Positions 23,895-31,648 of a stretch of 43,574 bases of DNA are shown here, one piece after another. The translations under genes were made by a program, and so were the position numbers. The DNA is from CAYMEK01 sp964389305 (GTDB lineage: Bacteria > Spirochaetota > Spirochaetia > SZUA-6 > DRHE01), in assembly GCA_964389305.1 (NCBI GenBank), contig CAYMEK010000035.1:1-43574 (forward strand), read 5' to 3'. The notes below the pieces were generated by a model. It did no database searches. It was not told the origin of the DNA and saw nothing but the letters and a program-made list of their open reading frames with translations. The first letter of the stretch is position 1; each line of letters opens with the position of its first letter.

Positions 23895-25091
23895 ATGGGT
23901 AAAACGATGAAGGCGGTCCGGCTCTATGCGGACTGGGATCCCAGGCCCGACTTCAAGCTCGGGGTCAAGGATATCGAGAAGAAACAGACCTACCTGGGCA
24001 GCAGGGTCTGGAGAAATCCCCGATTGAAAATCGAGGACGTACCCGTACCCAAGCCGGGTCCGGGGGAGGTACTGGTGGAAGTCAAGGCCTGCGGCATCTG
24101 CGGCAGCGATGTGCACATGGCCCAGGCCGACCGGGAAGGTTACATCTGGTACCCGGGACTGACCGGTTTTCCCTGCACGCTGGGACACGAGATGTCCGGC
24201 GTTGTGGTCGAGGGCGGGCCCGGCGCTCTGGACAAGCAGACCAACAAGCCATTCAAAGGCGGAGAGTGGATCTGCCCCGAGGAGATGCTCTGGTGCGGTT
24301 CCTGCAAGCCCTGCGCGGACGGCTGGCCGAACCACTGCGAGCGCCTCGACGAGATCGGCTTCAACGTCGAGGGAGCCTTTACCCGCTACATCGTACTTCC
24401 GGCCCGGGTGCTGTGGAGCCTCGACCCGCTCAGAGAACGCTACGGCGATGAAGAGGTATTCAAACTGGGAAGCATGGTAGAGCCGACCAGCGTGGCCTAC
24501 AACGCGGTCATCGAGCGTGGGGGCGGGATACGCCCCGGAGACAGCGTTGTGATTCTGGGAGGCGGGCCGGTGGGCCTGGCCGCCTGCGCGGTGCTGAAGC
24601 GCCATGGAGCAGCCCGGGTCATCCTTTCCGAGCCGGAGCAGAGCAGGGCCGGGATCGCCCGCCGGTTGGGTGCCGACTTCGTCATCAACCCTCAGCAGGA
24701 GAGCCTGGCGGACAGAGTGCTGGAGATTACCCGCGGGATGGGCGCGGCGATCTATCTGGAAGCAACGGGGCTGCCGACGGCGGTATATCCCGAGATCGAG
24801 CGCTGCATCTGGGAGGGGCGGACCTTGAACAGCACCGTCGTGGTCGTTGCCCGGGCCGACGCCAAGATCCCGGTCACCGGGGAGGTGCTCCAGGTGCGGC
24901 GAGCCCGCATCGTCGGTTCCCAAGGACATTCGGGACACGGAACTTTCCCGCGCGTGATCTCATCCATGGCGGCGGGAATGAATATGCTGCCCATGATAAC
25001 CAAGACGATCGCGCTGGAGGAGGTTCCGGAGAATATCAAGCGCCTGAGCACCGACAGGCAGGAGGCCAAGATCACCTGCCTGATGAACTAG
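23895..25091 (+). CDS. iolM: scyllo-inosose 3-dehydrogenase (IolM-type Zn-dependent alcohol dehydrogenase)
   Basis: A 398-residue medium-chain Zn-dependent dehydrogenase. The catalytic zinc site is CGICGSDVH and the GHE of LGHEMSGVV; the structural zinc motif CGSCKPCADGWPNHC has C-x2-C-x2-C-x7-C spacing. The NAD-binding motif is VILGGGPVGLAA. The N-terminus, with a long insertion (KAVRLYADWDPRPDF), resembles Thermotoga TM0412 (IolM), which oxidises scyllo-inosose to the diketo intermediate. The link to IolN and IolG homologues immediately downstream supports this over sorbitol dehydrogenase. SD GGGAGG precedes the ATG. Directly behind operator O2. Confidence 0.87.
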   Translation: MGKTMKAVRLYADWDPRPDFKLGVKDIEKKQTYLGSRVWRNPRLKIEDVPVPKPGPGEVLVEVKACGICGSDVHMAQADREGYIWYPGLTGFPCTLGHEMSGVVVEGGPGALDKQTNKPFKGGEWICPEEMLWCGSCKPCADGWPNHCERLDEIGFNVEGAFTRYIVLPARVLWSLDPLRERYGDEEVFKLGSMVEPTSVAYNAVIERGGGIRPGDSVVILGGGPVGLAACAVLKRHGAARVILSEPEQSRAGIARRLGADFVINPQQESLADRVLEITRGMGAAIYLEATGLPTAVYPEIERCIWEGRTLNSTVVVVARADAKIPVTGEVLQVRRARIVGSQGHSGHGTFPRVISSMAAGMNMLPMITKTIALEEVPENIKRLSTDRQEAKITCLMN

Positions 25092-25167
25092 CGGTCCTCG
25101 GGAAGGCCGCAGCCTGCCGGAGGCGTCTAGTTGCTCAAGCGCAGATAGTACAGGAGGAGTATCATTC

Positions 25168-26277
25168 ATGGAAAAAAAATGGCTGACCACAAATCACCCG
25201 GCGGTGGTGTTCGAGGATAATACGGTGGGCAGACTCAAGAAACAGATCTGGGATGCCGGTGAAGAGGAGATAGACGGAATCCTGAAGGAATACGAGATTC
25301 CCTCGGCTCCGGAGCTGGGCCGGGCGGGCTGCTACATCCAGAACACTCCCCGGGTCAGGTGCATCGAGAAAAGGAGGAAAAACGACCTGGTCTTCCTTCC
25401 CGTCGGGTGCACGGAAAACCACGGCCTTCACGCCAATTCGGGGCTGGACACCTTCATGGTTACCCAGATCCTCGAAGCCGTTCGCCGTTACACGGCCAAG
25501 CAGGGCCGGGAGTGCAACCTGGCCTTTCCTCCCCTCAACTACGGCGGCCATCCCTACCATCACGTAGGGATGCCGGGCACCATCATGGTGCCCAAGGAGG
25601 TCGTAGAGGAGACCCTCATCTATACCATGCTGGGCCTGTGGAACGACGGCTATCGAAAGATCATCGCGGTCAACAACCACGGACACCTCTGGATGCTGGA
25701 GTCGGCGCTGCAGGAGTTCATGAAGCGCTTTCAGCTTCCCGGGATTTTCCAGGTGCTGGACTGGCACCGGGCGGTGCGGGAGTTCTTCTTTCCGGTCGGC
25801 CGCGCGGACAGCCTGGAGACGAACTTCGTCCATGCCGATGAGAGCGAGACGGCCGTGGCCCTGCTCCTGTTCCCCGAGATGGTCGACATGACCGTGGTTC
25901 AGGACGCCGAAGGCGAGGCCTATCTGCCGGAGGGGCACTTCGATACCGCGGTGGACCCCTTCCGCCGTCCCCACCGCTGGTCGGAAGGGGAGGGACATTT
26001 CGCCATCGAGCGCAAGGCTACTCCGGAAGGAGTCGTAGGCAAGCCCAGCCTGGCCACGGCCCGCAAGGCGAAGAGGCCGATCGCCGCCATCTTGAAATAC
26101 CTTACCCTGCTTCACGACCAGATTCTCGAAGCCTTTCCGGCCGGGCAGGTGCCGCCCGTGGACAAGGTGACCCTGCGCGATCCGAAGGAGCTGGAGCCGT
26201 ACCTCAAGGAGCCGTTCAGCGAGGGCTGGAAGTCGGTATACGAGCTTCCTCATGTAGGTCCTTTCCACAAGCTTTGA
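25168..26277 (+). CDS. iolN: 3-dehydro-scyllo-inosose hydrolase (IolN-type, creatininase fold)
   Basis: A 369-residue metal-dependent hydrolase of the creatininase superfamily. Metal ligands expected in this fold are present: Glu and His in GCTENHGLHANSG with Asp in SGLDTF, His in VNNHGHLW, and Glu in HADESETAVALL. Members of this branch, typified by Thermotoga TM0413 (IolN), open the diketo-inositol ring hydrolytically to 5-dehydro-L-gluconate, the step that distinguishes this pathway from the IolE/IolD route of Bacillus. The strong CAGGAGGAG ribosome site fixes the ATG. It sits between IolM and IolG homologues in the order seen in Thermotoga. Confidence 0.86.
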   Translation: MEKKWLTTNHPAVVFEDNTVGRLKKQIWDAGEEEIDGILKEYEIPSAPELGRAGCYIQNTPRVRCIEKRRKNDLVFLPVGCTENHGLHANSGLDTFMVTQILEAVRRYTAKQGRECNLAFPPLNYGGHPYHHVGMPGTIMVPKEVVEETLIYTMLGLWNDGYRKIIAVNNHGHLWMLESALQEFMKRFQLPGIFQVLDWHRAVREFFFPVGRADSLETNFVHADESETAVALLLFPEMVDMTVVQDAEGEAYLPEGHFDTAVDPFRRPHRWSEGEGHFAIERKATPEGVVGKPSLATARKAKRPIAAILKYLTLLHDQILEAFPAGQVPPVDKVTLRDPKELEPYLKEPFSEGWKSVYELPHVGPFHKL

Positions 26278-26369
26278 TCGCGCTGTAAGCCGGCTGGCCG
26301 GTAATACGGATCCAGTCGCTTCGCTTCCGGACTGCCCGGTAGCAAGGCGGACTGAAAAAGGAGAAAACT

Positions 26370-27386
26370 ATGAGCGAAAAAGTAGCGGTAGCCGTGATAG
26401 GGGCAGGCCGTATAGGCAAGCTGCACGCCGAGCATCTGGCCTACAGGGTCCCCGGAGCGCAGTTGCTGGCCGTAGCGGACGTGCGCCTGGAAGAGGCCGA
26501 GAAATGCGCCTCCTCCGTAGGCCTGGCCAGAGCGTACAGCGACCCCCGGCGCATCCTGGATGATAAGGACATAGCGGCGGTGGTTATCTGCACCAGCACC
26601 GATACCCACGCCGCCCTGATCGAGCAGGCGGCGGAGGCCGGAAAGCACATGTTCTGCGAGAAGCCGATTGCGCTGGATCTGGAGCAGATCGACAGGGCCC
26701 TGAAAACGGCGGCGGCTTGCGGCGTGAAGCTGCAGATCGGCTTCAACCGCCGCTTCGACCCCAACTTCAGCCGCATTCGCGAGCTGGTGCGGGAGGGAAG
26801 GGTAGGCACCCCCCATCTGCTGCGCATCGCCAGCCGGGATCCCGCCCCGCCGCCCGTCGAGTACATCAGGGTGTCGGGAGGGATCTTCCTGGACATGATG
26901 ATCCACGACTTCGATATGGCCCGTTTCCTGGTCGGCTCCGAGGTCACGGAGCTGTACGCGATGGGAGCAGTCCGGATCGATCCGGCGATCGGAGAGGCTG
27001 GAGACATCGACACCGCCCTGGTGAGCCTGAAATTCGAAAACGGTTGTTTCGGGACGATCGACAACAGCCGCCGGGCCGTCTACGGCTACGATCAACGGGT
27101 CGAGGTATTCGGCTCCGCGGGCCTGGTGACCGCGGAGAACAACACCCCCAACCGGGTGAGGCTGTGTACGGGGGAGGCGGTAAAGGAAGACCTGCCTCTG
27201 TATTTTTTCCTCGAGCGCTATGTAGAGTCCTACGTGAACGAGATGAAGGCCTTCGTTCACTGCATCCTGGAGGATGAGCAGCCGCCGGTGACGGGGATCG
27301 ACGGCCGCATACCGGTGGTCATGGGAAAGGCTGCAGGGGTCTCGCTCCAGAACAACCGCCCGGTCGCCCTGTCCGAGCTTGGTTGA
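26370..27386 (+). CDS. iolG: Inositol 2-dehydrogenase (IolG)
   Basis: A 338-residue Gfo/Idh/MocA dehydrogenase. It has the NAD motif VIGAGRIGKLHAE, the EKP motif with catalytic Lys (FCEKPIALD) and the DxxxH catalytic pair in FLDMMIHDFDMARF, matching Lys97, Asp172 and His176 of B. subtilis IolG. The segment LQIGFNRRFDPNFSR is typical of inositol dehydrogenases. It oxidises myo-inositol to scyllo-inosose, the substrate of the IolM homologue. SD AAAGGAGAAAAC precedes the ATG, about 90 bp after the iolN stop. The C-terminus ends 14 bp before the PhoU-like gene, so transcription probably continues. Confidence 0.88.
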   Translation: MSEKVAVAVIGAGRIGKLHAEHLAYRVPGAQLLAVADVRLEEAEKCASSVGLARAYSDPRRILDDKDIAAVVICTSTDTHAALIEQAAEAGKHMFCEKPIALDLEQIDRALKTAAACGVKLQIGFNRRFDPNFSRIRELVREGRVGTPHLLRIASRDPAPPPVEYIRVSGGIFLDMMIHDFDMARFLVGSEVTELYAMGAVRIDPAIGEAGDIDTALVSLKFENGCFGTIDNSRRAVYGYDQRVEVFGSAGLVTAENNTPNRVRLCTGEAVKEDLPLYFFLERYVESYVNEMKAFVHCILEDEQPPVTGIDGRIPVVMGKAAGVSLQNNRPVALSELG

Positions 27387-27399
27387 AAGGAGCCTTACC

Positions 27400-28041
27400 A
27401 TGTCCTTCTGGAAGAAAGAAAGATCGATGATCGAAAAGATCAAGGCATATCTGGAGCAGGTGGACGCCTGCCGCCACCGCTTCCGCCAGTGCATCGAGAA
27501 GCTGCTCGCAGCGCCGGAAAACGAGGAACACCAGGCCTGCGTCGAGGAAGTGCACCGCTCGGAAGCGAAAGCCGACGATCTGCGCCGGGACATCGAGTAC
27601 CAGCTCTACCAGGGAGCGCTGATTCCCGAGTCGCGGGGGGACGTGCTGGGGCTGCTCGAGACCCTCGACATCATTCCCGGCATGTTTCAGTCCCTCTGTT
27701 ACCAGGTGCTGCTGGAAAAGATCCGCTTACCCGAGCAGTTCAGGGAGCGTTTCCTTCACCTCATCGATGTCAACCTCAAGTCCTACGACGTGGTGCGCCA
27801 GGCGGTGCTGGGGCTGTTCTATAAGAAGGAGGTGAAGGAGCTGACCGACCTGGTCGATGCGGTGGAAAGCGAATCGGATTACATCGAGAGAAGCCTGATC
27901 CGGGACATATTCAACAGCAAGCTGGACAAGGCGGACAAGATCCTGCTGAAAGAGATCGTGATCAACACGGGGGACATATCCGACCACGCGGAGAAGGTCA
28001 AGGATCGATTGATCCTGGCCATCGTCAAGAGGAAGATCTAG
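27400..28041 (+). CDS. PhoU-like/DUF47 (TIGR00153) protein
   Basis: A 213-residue all-helical protein of the DUF47/PhoU-like family, usually encoded next to a PiT-type permease and thought to regulate it. It begins MSFWKKERSMIEKIKAYLEQ and has the family's acidic helix ESESDYIERSL and the C-terminal INTGDISDHAEKVKDRLIL, where D/H residues contribute to metal binding in PhoU relatives. ATG 27400 follows AAAGGAG; a TTG 21 bp earlier is rejected because it would include that site. The PiT-like gene follows after 3 bp. Its presence inside an inositol operon is unusual. Confidence 0.85.
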   Translation: MSFWKKERSMIEKIKAYLEQVDACRHRFRQCIEKLLAAPENEEHQACVEEVHRSEAKADDLRRDIEYQLYQGALIPESRGDVLGLLETLDIIPGMFQSLCYQVLLEKIRLPEQFRERFLHLIDVNLKSYDVVRQAVLGLFYKKEVKELTDLVDAVESESDYIERSLIRDIFNSKLDKADKILLKEIVINTGDISDHAEKVKDRLILAIVKRKI

Positions 28042-28044
28042 CCG

Positions 28045-28971
28045 ATGTACCGTCTGCTCAGCGGGATCTTCATGGGCTGGTCTGTAGGCGCCAATAATTC
28101 GGCCAACATCTTCGGTACGGCCGTGTTCTCCAAGAAGATCCGCTACCGGACTGCGGTCCTGCTCTGCGCGGTTTTCGTGCTGATCGGCGCCTATCTGGAA
28201 GGGCGCCGGGGCATGTATACGCTGGGCGGCCTGGTCGAACAGACCGCCGACAGCGCCTTCGCCGCTTCCCTTGCCGCCGCCCTGACCGTAACCATCATGA
28301 GCGTGCTGAAGCTCCCCGTGTCCAGCTCCCAGGCCATGGTGGGGGCCATCATAGGTATCGGCGCCGTCCGGGGTGCGGTCAATCTCTCCGGGCTGACCAA
28401 GGTTGTGGCCGCCTGGGTCGGTACGCCGGTGGGAACGGTTATCGTTACACTGGCGCTCTACCCGCTTCTGGGCTGGTTCCTGCGCGTGTTGCCGATCAAC
28501 ATCTTCACCCGGGATGCTCTGCTGAAGTGGGCCCTGATCGCCTCCGGCTGCTACGGCGCCTATGCCCTGGGCGCCAACAACGTGGCCAACGTTACCGGCG
28601 TGTACATTCACACCGGTCAGCTGACCATTTCTCAGGCCGCCTTGCTGGGCGGGGCGAGCATCGCCCTGGGCGTGCTGACCTTCAGCAAGAACGTGATGAT
28701 CACCGTGGGCAAGAAGCTGGTTCAGCTCGATCCATTCGGCGCATTCATCGCGGTCTTCTCCATGGCCCTGGTGGTACACTTCTACGCCGAAGTGGGGGTT
28801 CCGGTTTCCACCTCACAGGCGATAATCGGCTCGGTGCTGGGTATCGGCATCTATAAGGGGATTCAGACCATAAGGCTGCGGACCCTGTTCTCGATTCTGT
28901 TCGGCTGGATCGGGACTCCGGCCCTGGCCCTGGTTTTTTCCTTCCTTCTGTTCCGCTTCGTGTTTCTCTGA
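28045..28971 (+). CDS. PiT-family anion permease with GANN motifs
   Basis: A 308-residue, roughly 9-10 membrane-segment permease of the PiT (inorganic phosphate transporter) family. The two internal repeats carry the family signature as SVGANNSANIFGTAV and ALGANNVANVTG, and each repeat has the partner motif KLPVSSSQAMVG and GVPVSTSQAIIG. In characterised phosphate carriers the first motif is GANDxAN with an essential Asp; here both have Asn. This may mean a different coupling ion or anion. Coupled to the PhoU-like gene 3 bp upstream and to the PfkB kinase downstream. Substrate candidates: phosphate, sulfate or an organic anion. Confidence 0.85.
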   Translation: MYRLLSGIFMGWSVGANNSANIFGTAVFSKKIRYRTAVLLCAVFVLIGAYLEGRRGMYTLGGLVEQTADSAFAASLAAALTVTIMSVLKLPVSSSQAMVGAIIGIGAVRGAVNLSGLTKVVAAWVGTPVGTVIVTLALYPLLGWFLRVLPINIFTRDALLKWALIASGCYGAYALGANNVANVTGVYIHTGQLTISQAALLGGASIALGVLTFSKNVMITVGKKLVQLDPFGAFIAVFSMALVVHFYAEVGVPVSTSQAIIGSVLGIGIYKGIQTIRLRTLFSILFGWIGTPALALVFSFLLFRFVFL

Positions 28972-29029
28972 AGGAGGCAGGGCGCATACTGTGGAGGATA
29001 GGGATCGGCCGGAGGGAGCGGAAAGCTGC

Positions 29030-29902
29030 ATGGCGGACAAATACGATATCGTCAGCATCGGACACATCACCCGCGATACCCTCGATGACCGGGGACAGGT
29101 ATCCCACTTTACCGGAGGAGGGGCCTACTTCTCCGCTTTTGCGGCCCGGCGCTCCGGTGCGCGCGTTCTGGTGGTGACCAGGCTGGCGAAGGAGGATCTA
29201 GGGCTTCTACAGGAGCTGCGCGAGGAAGGGATAGAGGTTGTTGTCCGGCCCGGACCCAGAACCACCTCGATCGAAAACATCTTCGAGACCGCCGACCGGG
29301 ACAGCCGCCGGGTCAGGCTGCTCTGCCAGGCCGAGCCCTTTCGCCTGGAGGACGTTCCCGAGGTGGAAACCGGGATCTACAACTTGAGCGGGCTTTTTCG
29401 AGGTGAGATCCCGCCGGATATGATCGAGCCTCTGGCCGGTAGAGCGAAGGTCGGGCTGGACCTCCAGGGAATGCTGAGGACCAGCGAGGGCGGAGTGTTC
29501 TGCTGGCAGGACTGGCCGGAGAAGAAGCGCTATCTGCCTTTTCTCGCCTTCTTGAAAGCGGATTCCCTGGAGTCGGAGGTGATCACCGGCACCGGCAACC
29601 GCCGGGAGGCCGCGGAGCTTCTTCACGATTGGGGAGCCGGCGAGGTAATGATCACCCATTCCAGCGAGGTGATCGTGTTCGACGGCAAGAAACTATGCTC
29701 GGCTCCCTTCAAGGCGGCGAACCTTTCCGGCAGGACCGGCAGAGGTGACACCTGTTTCACGGCCTACCTGGTCCGGCGTTTCGATCACGACCTGGAGGAG
29801 TCTCTTCGCTACGCCGCAGCATTGACCGCTATGAAAATGGAGCGGCCGGGGCCTTTCAAGGGCACGCAGGAGCAGGTGCTGGAGCGCATGAAGAGCCTGT
29901 AG
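29030..29902 (+). CDS. PfkB family carbohydrate kinase, inositol-cluster type (copy A)
   Basis: A 290-residue ribokinase-fold sugar kinase. The N-terminus DIVSIGHITRDTLD and gly-rich TGGGAYFSAFAARR form the substrate site; the C-terminal signature is SGRTGRGDTCFTAYL with catalytic Asp, where the usual GAGD is GRGD. From memory this variant matches Thermotoga TM0415, the PfkB protein of the inositol cluster there. ATG 29030 was chosen over GTG 28991 because the second kinase begins at the same point of the fold. It is convergent with its paralogue at 29955. Substrate unproven; inositol or a downstream keto-acid are candidates. Confidence 0.85.
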   Translation: MADKYDIVSIGHITRDTLDDRGQVSHFTGGGAYFSAFAARRSGARVLVVTRLAKEDLGLLQELREEGIEVVVRPGPRTTSIENIFETADRDSRRVRLLCQAEPFRLEDVPEVETGIYNLSGLFRGEIPPDMIEPLAGRAKVGLDLQGMLRTSEGGVFCWQDWPEKKRYLPFLAFLKADSLESEVITGTGNRREAAELLHDWGAGEVMITHSSEVIVFDGKKLCSAPFKAANLSGRTGRGDTCFTAYLVRRFDHDLEESLRYAAALTAMKMERPGPFKGTQEQVLERMKSL

Positions 29903-29919
29903 CGCATAAAGAGCCTGTA
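29884..29919 (+). repeat. 18-bp tandem duplication at a kinase gene end
   Basis: Two 18-bp units (29884-29901 and 29902-29919) differ at one base. The first encodes the last residues RMKSL and the start of the TAG stop; the second repeats the same codons behind the stop. A recent slippage event is the simple explanation. Confidence 0.8.
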
Positions 29920-29955
29920 GCGTGCGGTGCAGCCGAACGGCTTCAAGCGCTCTTT
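29908..29955. terminator. Possible bidirectional terminator between convergent pfkB genes
   Basis: Arms AAAGAGC (29908-29914) and GCTCTTT (29949-29955) enclose an inner dyad AGCCGAACGGCT. It fills the 52-bp gap between the two convergent kinase genes. The U-tract is only three bases and the loop is long, so this is tentative. Confidence 0.3.
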
Positions 29956-30851
29956 CACCCGCCTCGGTCCGGGGTTGCATACCTGGCGCGCAGGAGACGC
30001 TCGACCTCCCGCCGGCTCGACCGGAACGGACCGCTGGATTCCATCTTGAGACTGGTGACGGCGGCCGCCCAGACAGTGGCCTCCGCCGGTTCGCCGTCCA
30101 GGCGCCGGCAGGCATAGGCGGCCAGGCAGGTATCGCCCCGGCCGCTGCGTCCCGCCATCCGCCTGGGGAAAAAGCCGGCCCGGTAGCTGCCTTTCCCGTC
30201 GCAGACCAGCACTCCCTCCTTGTGGGTGATTACCACTTCCTCCGGCCCAGCTTCCCGCAGCACCGCTGCGGCCTTCCCCGGATCCCTTGCGCCGGTCAGC
30301 ATCTCGGCCTCTACCGCATCCGCCTTCAGGATGTCCACCAGGCGCAGGACCTGTGCTTTCTGTGGCCAGGACTGGAAATCCAGAATCCCTCCGCGAACGA
30401 CCCGAACGAATCCCTGGACGTCGAGGGCGATGCGGGCTGCCTTTCCCTTCAGTATCTTCAAGATCGCTGGGGACACCTCGCCGCGGAAAGAGGCGCCGAT
30501 AACGGCCACTCTGGCTTCCAGATCTTCCACCTGGGCGGGGCGCAGCGAGCCGGCCGAAGAATCGACGAAGATCCGGCGCTGATCGGGATTTTCCCCGGGA
30601 TAAACGAGTCTCAGGACGGTGGAGCGCGGCGTAAGCTCGTAGAAGACTTCCACCCCGAGCTCCTTTAGCCTCTCCACCACCGGCAGGTCAGCCTCGCCCA
30701 GGCGGGTGACGGCGGCGGTGCGGTAGCCCAACCGGCAGGCCACATTCGCCCCGTAGTAGAAGGCGCCGCCGTCCACGGTGCGCCTGCCCGCGGGGTCGAC
30801 GATCGTATCTTTCGTATAGTTGCCGATGAAGGCCAGATCGAACGTGCTCAT
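29955..30851 (-). CDS. PfkB family carbohydrate kinase, inositol-cluster type (copy B)
   Basis: A 298-residue paralogue of the kinase at 29030. It begins DLAFIGNYTKDTIVDPAGR, has the substrate loop DGGAFYYGANVACRLG and the catalytic signature AGRSGRGDTCLAAYACR with the same GRGD variant. Two closely spaced members of one rare kinase type suggests that they act on different intermediates or form a heteromer. It is the last gene of the minus-strand ABC-Hyi-kinase operon and starts 9 bp after the Hyi-like gene. The Thermotoga cluster has one such kinase, so the second is a local duplication or a later addition. Confidence 0.85.
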   Translation of the reverse strand: MSTFDLAFIGNYTKDTIVDPAGRRTVDGGAFYYGANVACRLGYRTAAVTRLGEADLPVVERLKELGVEVFYELTPRSTVLRLVYPGENPDQRRIFVDSSAGSLRPAQVEDLEARVAVIGASFRGEVSPAILKILKGKAARIALDVQGFVRVVRGGILDFQSWPQKAQVLRLVDILKADAVEAEMLTGARDPGKAAAVLREAGPEEVVITHKEGVLVCDGKGSYRAGFFPRRMAGRSGRGDTCLAAYACRRLDGEPAEATVWAAAVTSLKMESSGPFRSSRREVERLLRARYATPDRGG

Positions 30852-30860
30852 GTCCGCACG

Positions 30861-31628
30861 TCAGTGGATGCTGTCCCAAAGCCGGCGGATCCGCTTCAGG
30901 GAAACCTGGGAGTCTCCTTGCGGGCAATACTCGAATCCAATGCAACCGTGGTAGCCGCCGGAGGCCAGCCGCGACAGCAGCGGCGCCCAATTCACCGTGC
31001 CGGTCCCCGGCTCGTGGCGTCCTGGAAAATCCGCGACGTGAACGTAGCCGATGTACTGCCCGTAGCGGTCCACCACCTCAGCCAGATCGAAGCCCATGAC
31101 GCCGAGATGGTACAGGTCGGCCAGTACCTTGAGCCGGGGACTGCCGATATCCCGTACCAGGCGTACGGCGGTCTCCATGTCCGAGAGCCAGTAGCCCGGA
31201 TGATCGACCCGCGTGTTCAGGGGCTCGAGCACCAGCTGGATCGGTTCCGCCGCCAGCTCCAGGGCCCGCGCGAGAGCGGCGCGAACGTTGTCGTATTTCC
31301 GCTCCGGGGGTATATCCTCGAAGGCCTCTACGACACGCCCCCTTTCGTCCAGCTCGTTGGTCAGCAGCATCAGGGTGGTGCAGTTGAGTATCCCGGCCGC
31401 GGCCGCCGCCTCCTCGAGGTCCGCGAAGAACAGCTCGTGGGTCGTCGCCGCCACCGGACTGCCCCGGCGGTGGCCGCTGAAGTTTGCCACCCGCACGTCG
31501 TGCTCCCGGCAGGCGCGGGCGAGCGAACGGATGTCTTTGTCCCGCCAGCTCCAGAACTCCACGCAGTCAAAACCTTCTCCGGCGATCCGGGCGACCTTTT
31601 GTTCCGCGGACAGCCCGGGGTAGAGCAT
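30861..31628 (-). CDS. Hydroxypyruvate isomerase-like TIM-barrel isomerase/epimerase (IolO candidate)
   Basis: A 255-residue (263 if started at 31652) xylose-isomerase-fold protein of the Hyi type. Metal/catalytic residues appear as Glu in LVLEPLNTR, Asp and His in VLADLYHLGVMG, His in YVHVADFPGRHEPG and Glu in IGFEYCPQG. By position it may perform the IolO step (5-dehydro-L-gluconate to D-tagaturonate), although its sequence is closer to hydroxypyruvate isomerase. The ATG at 31628 removes the first beta-strand; eight in-frame residues upstream read LKAAICLE, and a CTG at 31652 overlapping the upstream stop (CTGA) has GGAAGGA 8 nt before it. I consider CTG the likely true start but list the ATG form. 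Confidence 0.82.
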   Translation of the reverse strand: MLYPGLSAEQKVARIAGEGFDCVEFWSWRDKDIRSLARACREHDVRVANFSGHRRGSPVAATTHELFFADLEEAAAAAGILNCTTLMLLTNELDERGRVVEAFEDIPPERKYDNVRAALARALELAAEPIQLVLEPLNTRVDHPGYWLSDMETAVRLVRDIGSPRLKVLADLYHLGVMGFDLAEVVDRYGQYIGYVHVADFPGRHEPGTGTVNWAPLLSRLASGGYHGCIGFEYCPQGDSQVSLKRIRRLWDSIH

Positions 31629-31648
31629 TTCCAGGCAGATTGCCGCTT

